Below, piece after piece: positions 6,085 through 8,071 of a DNA stretch of 8,071 nt. How positions within the stretch are numbered: the stretch's first letter is position 1; each line of letters begins with the position of its first letter. The translations under genes and the position numbers were made by a program. The notes beneath the pieces were generated by a model. The model saw only the letters and a list, made by a program, of their open reading frames with translations. It ran no database searches and was not told the origin of the DNA. Source of the stretch: Methanocalculus sp. (lineage in GTDB: Archaea > Halobacteriota > Methanomicrobia > Methanomicrobiales > Methanocorpusculaceae). The DNA lies in assembly GCF_029762515.1 (NCBI RefSeq), contig NZ_JARVGN010000053.1, positions 1-8,071 on the forward strand, read 5' to 3'.

Positions 6085-7610
6085 GATAATCTCTCTCTGG
6101 TATATTCTTCTCTGAGCGTTTTACGCATCAGTTTCCAGCCATTCATCCTTGGAAGGGAATCGGTGATGATCACTTCCCTCGGCACCTTGTATCCTGCAAG
6201 ATGGGAACGGCAGTATTCGGTGATCAGTTCTCCCGTGATCGTTTCCCCCTCCTTTGGGACGACTGCTGCAACCGGAACTTCGCCCCTTCGTGGATCCGGG
6301 ACCCCGAAGATGGCGGCATCAGCGACAGCGGGGTGGCGGAGGAGGATATCCTCCACCTCTGTCGGATAGATCTTCCAGCCCGACATGATGATCATATCCT
6401 TTTTGCGATCCGTTATGGAGAGTCGGCCCTCTGTATCGATGAACCCAATGTCGCCGGTCAAAAACCAGCCTGATCTGAGGAAGGCCTCTTCGGTCTCCTC
6501 TTTCATCCCATAGTACCCAAGGGCGACTGCGGGACCACGGAGGGCAACTTCCCCCTCTTCTCCAACAGGGAGGATCTTTTCGGGATCATCTGAATCGACG
6601 ATTCTGACCTCCGAGTACCCGACCGGGTGGCCGACCGAGAGGAACCGGTCTGCAAACGGATAGTCTGCTGCCCGGATCGCGGTGCCGGTTCCGATCACGA
6701 TCGTCTCCGAGAGGCCGTACGCATTGATGATCGGGATATCGAACCGCTCATGGAACGGCTTCCAGACCTCGGGATGGAGGGGGCCGCCGCCTGAGATGAT
6801 CTCCCTGACAGAGAGAAGCCGCTCTTCTGTTCCGGGTGTTGAGGTGAGGAGGGAGTGGATCACCGGCGGCATCCCTGCCAGGACGGTGACCCGGTATTCT
6901 TCTGTCAGCGTGAGGTAGGCTTCGAGCTCGAAGCGTTCCATCACGACGAAGGTTGCCCCCGCCTTCAGTGCTGCTATTCCCCATGATATGCCGACATGGC
7001 CCATCGGGTAGATGCCGAGATAGACATCATCCGGTGTGAGGGCGAGCGCCTCTGCCTCGGCATCGAGGGCCGCCATCCATCCGCCATGGGTGAGCATCGC
7101 TCCCTTCGGCCTTCCGGTGGTACCGGAGGTATACTGGATCTGGCAGAGATCGGTGGGCGAGCAGTTCACGGGGGGGAATACTGGTACTGCCTCCCGCAGC
7201 ACGGGCCAGGGAACCGTGCCCTCAGGTGCATCGCGAGTTGATATGATGGTGATGCCGGGGATGGTTTCTGCCACCTTCACCCCTTCCGGATCGGTGATGA
7301 GAAGACGTGCACCGGAGTTTGCCACCGCATAGGCAAGCTCATCCCTGGTATAGACCCGGCCGGTCGGGACAGCGACTGCCCCGATCCGCCATGCCGCAGA
7401 GTACCCGATCAGGTACTCGGCGGAGCTCTCCAGGTAGATGACGATCCGGTCCCCCTTCTGAATACCAAGCGAGGTGAAGAGCGAGGCGAGAGAAGAGGTG
7501 GCATCCAGGAGATCCCGCATTGAATAGGACTCGCCCCGTGTGGGGACGATCAGGGCGGGTTTATCGGATCGGGCCGCCCCGATGTCAAGAAATGCGGTGA
7601 TGTTTGGCAC
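6081..7610 (-). CDS. AMP-forming acyl-CoA synthetase (CoA ligase)
   Basis: Member of the ANL adenylating superfamily: it activates a carboxylic acid with ATP to an acyl-AMP and transfers the acyl group to CoA. From the chosen start it has 509 aa, normal for the family. Motifs: P-loop YTSGTTGRPKG 160-170, YGLSE 298-302, TGD 385-387, hinge and A8 region DRKKDMIIMSGWKIYPTEVE 401-420, and catalytic Lys493 in NGWKLMRKTLR, where the usual Gly before Lys is Trp492. The start is the GTG at 7610, which has GGAG 8 bases upstream. A longer ATG frame from 7715 would add 35 Asn/Tyr-rich residues unlike the family, overlap the upstream gene by 35 bases and span the promoter region. It is the first gene of the ECF operon. 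No close relative with known substrate is recognisable; short or branched-chain and aryl acids are candidates. Confidence 0.93.
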   Translation of the reverse strand: MPNITAFLDIGAARSDKPALIVPTRGESYSMRDLLDATSSLASLFTSLGIQKGDRIVIYLESSAEYLIGYSAAWRIGAVAVPTGRVYTRDELAYAVANSGARLLITDPEGVKVAETIPGITIISTRDAPEGTVPWPVLREAVPVFPPVNCSPTDLCQIQYTSGTTGRPKGAMLTHGGWMAALDAEAEALALTPDDVYLGIYPMGHVGISWGIAALKAGATFVVMERFELEAYLTLTEEYRVTVLAGMPPVIHSLLTSTPGTEERLLSVREIISGGGPLHPEVWKPFHERFDIPIINAYGLSETIVIGTGTAIRAADYPFADRFLSVGHPVGYSEVRIVDSDDPEKILPVGEEGEVALRGPAVALGYYGMKEETEEAFLRSGWFLTGDIGFIDTEGRLSITDRKKDMIIMSGWKIYPTEVEDILLRHPAVADAAIFGVPDPRRGEVPVAAVVPKEGETITGELITEYCRSHLAGYKVPREVIITDSLPRMNGWKLMRKTLREEYTRERLS

Positions 7611-7618
7611 GTTAAATT

Positions 7619-7622
7619 CTCC
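7619..7622 (-). promoter_or_regulatory. Shine-Dalgarno site deciding the GTG start of the CoA ligase
   Basis: GGAG on the minus strand lies 8 bases upstream of the GTG at 7610. It favours this start over the ATG at 7715. Confidence 0.6.
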
Positions 7623-7637
7623 ATTATTGTAGTATAA

Positions 7638-7650
7638 TGTATATATTTGT
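7638..7650 (-). promoter_or_regulatory. Candidate BRE/TATA promoter of the CoA ligase-ECF operon
   Basis: The minus strand reads ACAAATATATACA in a markedly AT-rich gap between otherwise GC-rich genes. The ACAAA part resembles a BRE and the rest a TATA box. Transcription would start near 7617, giving an almost leaderless mRNA. A second TATA-like stretch (TTTTATA, 7667-7661) would start transcription near 7640 and retain the GGAG site, so it is an equally good candidate. Confidence 0.45.
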
Positions 7651-7666
7651 ACAATTTTGGTATAAA

Positions 7667-7678
7667 AGAACCGGTTCT
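7667..7678. promoter_or_regulatory. 12-bp perfect palindrome, possible operator
   Basis: AGAACCGGTTCT is self-complementary over 12 bases and abuts the upstream TATA-like stretch of the CoA ligase operon. It could bind a dimeric regulator. Since TTTTATA follows it on the minus strand, it could instead be part of the 3' end of the NAD kinase transcript. A second inverted repeat, GATCAG-G-CTGATC (7679-7691), adjoins it and covers the stop codon of that gene. Confidence 0.35.
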
Positions 7679-7680
7679 GA

Positions 7681-8071
7681 TCAGGCTGATCGGTGGAGTT
7701 TTCTCCGTTCCGCAAGCCCGAACCCGCAGATCACGCGGATCGAATCGGGAAACGATGCATCAAGATTACGATCCCCTGAATCGATATGGAGCCTGGGCGT
7801 TGCCCTCAGCTTGCCGGGTGTTGCGACGACGATGAGGTTCTTATCTCCTATGATCCCGAGGATCTCCGGTGTGATCACCTGGGTGCCCCTCCCGATGATG
7901 AAGCCCTGGGAGCCGATCGGGCTGATGATGAGGCGTGTATCCGGGTGATCGTGGAGAAATTCGAGGATGGATTTTGCATTCCCGTCACGGAGGACGAGTT
8001 TTCCGGCAGAATAGGCATCGAAGCCGAGGAGGGTGCATTCCAGATCCATTGCATCTGCAATCGCCTCAGTC
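7681..8071 (-). CDS. ATP-NAD kinase family protein (COG3199 type), C-terminal part
   Basis: The reading frame is open to the right edge, so the visible 129 codons are the C-terminal end of a longer gene; the ATG at 8049 is internal. The SPIGSQGFIIGRGTQVITPE stretch, followed by the NLIVVATPGKL strand and the HIDSGD motif near the end, is characteristic of the archaeal COG3199 family related to NAD kinases and AcoX. Those proteins carry a glycine-rich nucleotide-binding region in the missing N-terminal half. Phosphorylation of NAD to NADP is the family prediction, not proven for this branch. The gene is upstream of, and in the same orientation as, the CoA ligase operon, but the 70-bp AT-rich gap suggests a separate promoter for the latter. 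Confidence 0.82.
   Translation of the reverse strand, partial: TEAIADAMDLECTLLGFDAYSAGKLVLRDGNAKSILEFLHDHPDTRLIISPIGSQGFIIGRGTQVITPEILGIIGDKNLIVVATPGKLRATPRLHIDSGDRNLDASFPDSIRVICGFGLAERRKLHRSA

Overview
The window looks like chromosomal DNA from a methanogenic archaeon, most probably of the order Methanomicrobiales. Supporting this are an archaeal-type aspartyl-tRNA synthetase, a short (about 300-residue) archaeal core methionine synthase, an archaeal COG3199-type ATP-NAD kinase, a KaiC/RAD55-like protein, Shine-Dalgarno sites of the GGAG/GAGGT/GGTGAT type and TATA-like promoter elements. The lineage is inferred from these protein families; I could not run a search.

Left block (1-2448, plus strand): a TATA-like element at the left edge precedes aspS. 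A core-MetE methionine synthase follows 3 bases after the aspS stop, and then a doubtful 48-codon small ORF. AspRS carries His22 and Pro81, the pair associated with non-discriminating enzymes that also charge tRNA-Asn.

Middle (2449-2778): this stretch is not empty. The minus strand encodes a VapB/DUF217-type antitoxin that matches the family along its whole length but has an in-frame TGA after codon 33, and no toxin gene lies beside it. A perfect 6-bp hairpin follows the stop of the operon described next.

Right block (2779-7610, minus strand): a compact five-gene operon, in transcription order an AMP-forming acyl-CoA synthetase (GTG start), an ECF-transporter S component (ATGA overlap with the synthetase), a double-ATPase EcfA fusion (3-base gap), EcfT (3-base gap) and a small KaiC-like protein (12-base gap) whose Walker A motif has lost its Lys and Thr. 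The tight coupling of a CoA ligase to a complete ECF transporter suggests uptake of an organic acid followed by trapping as its CoA thioester. Exogenous branched-chain or aryl acids used as amino-acid precursors are plausible substrates, but the substrate is not visible in the sequence. The operon promoter probably lies in the AT-rich 70-bp gap 7611-7680, which also contains a perfect 12-bp palindrome.

Right edge (7681-8071, minus strand): the C-terminal 129 codons of an ATP-NAD kinase family protein; its N-terminal part lies outside the window. No rRNA, tRNA, CRISPR array or insertion sequence was seen.
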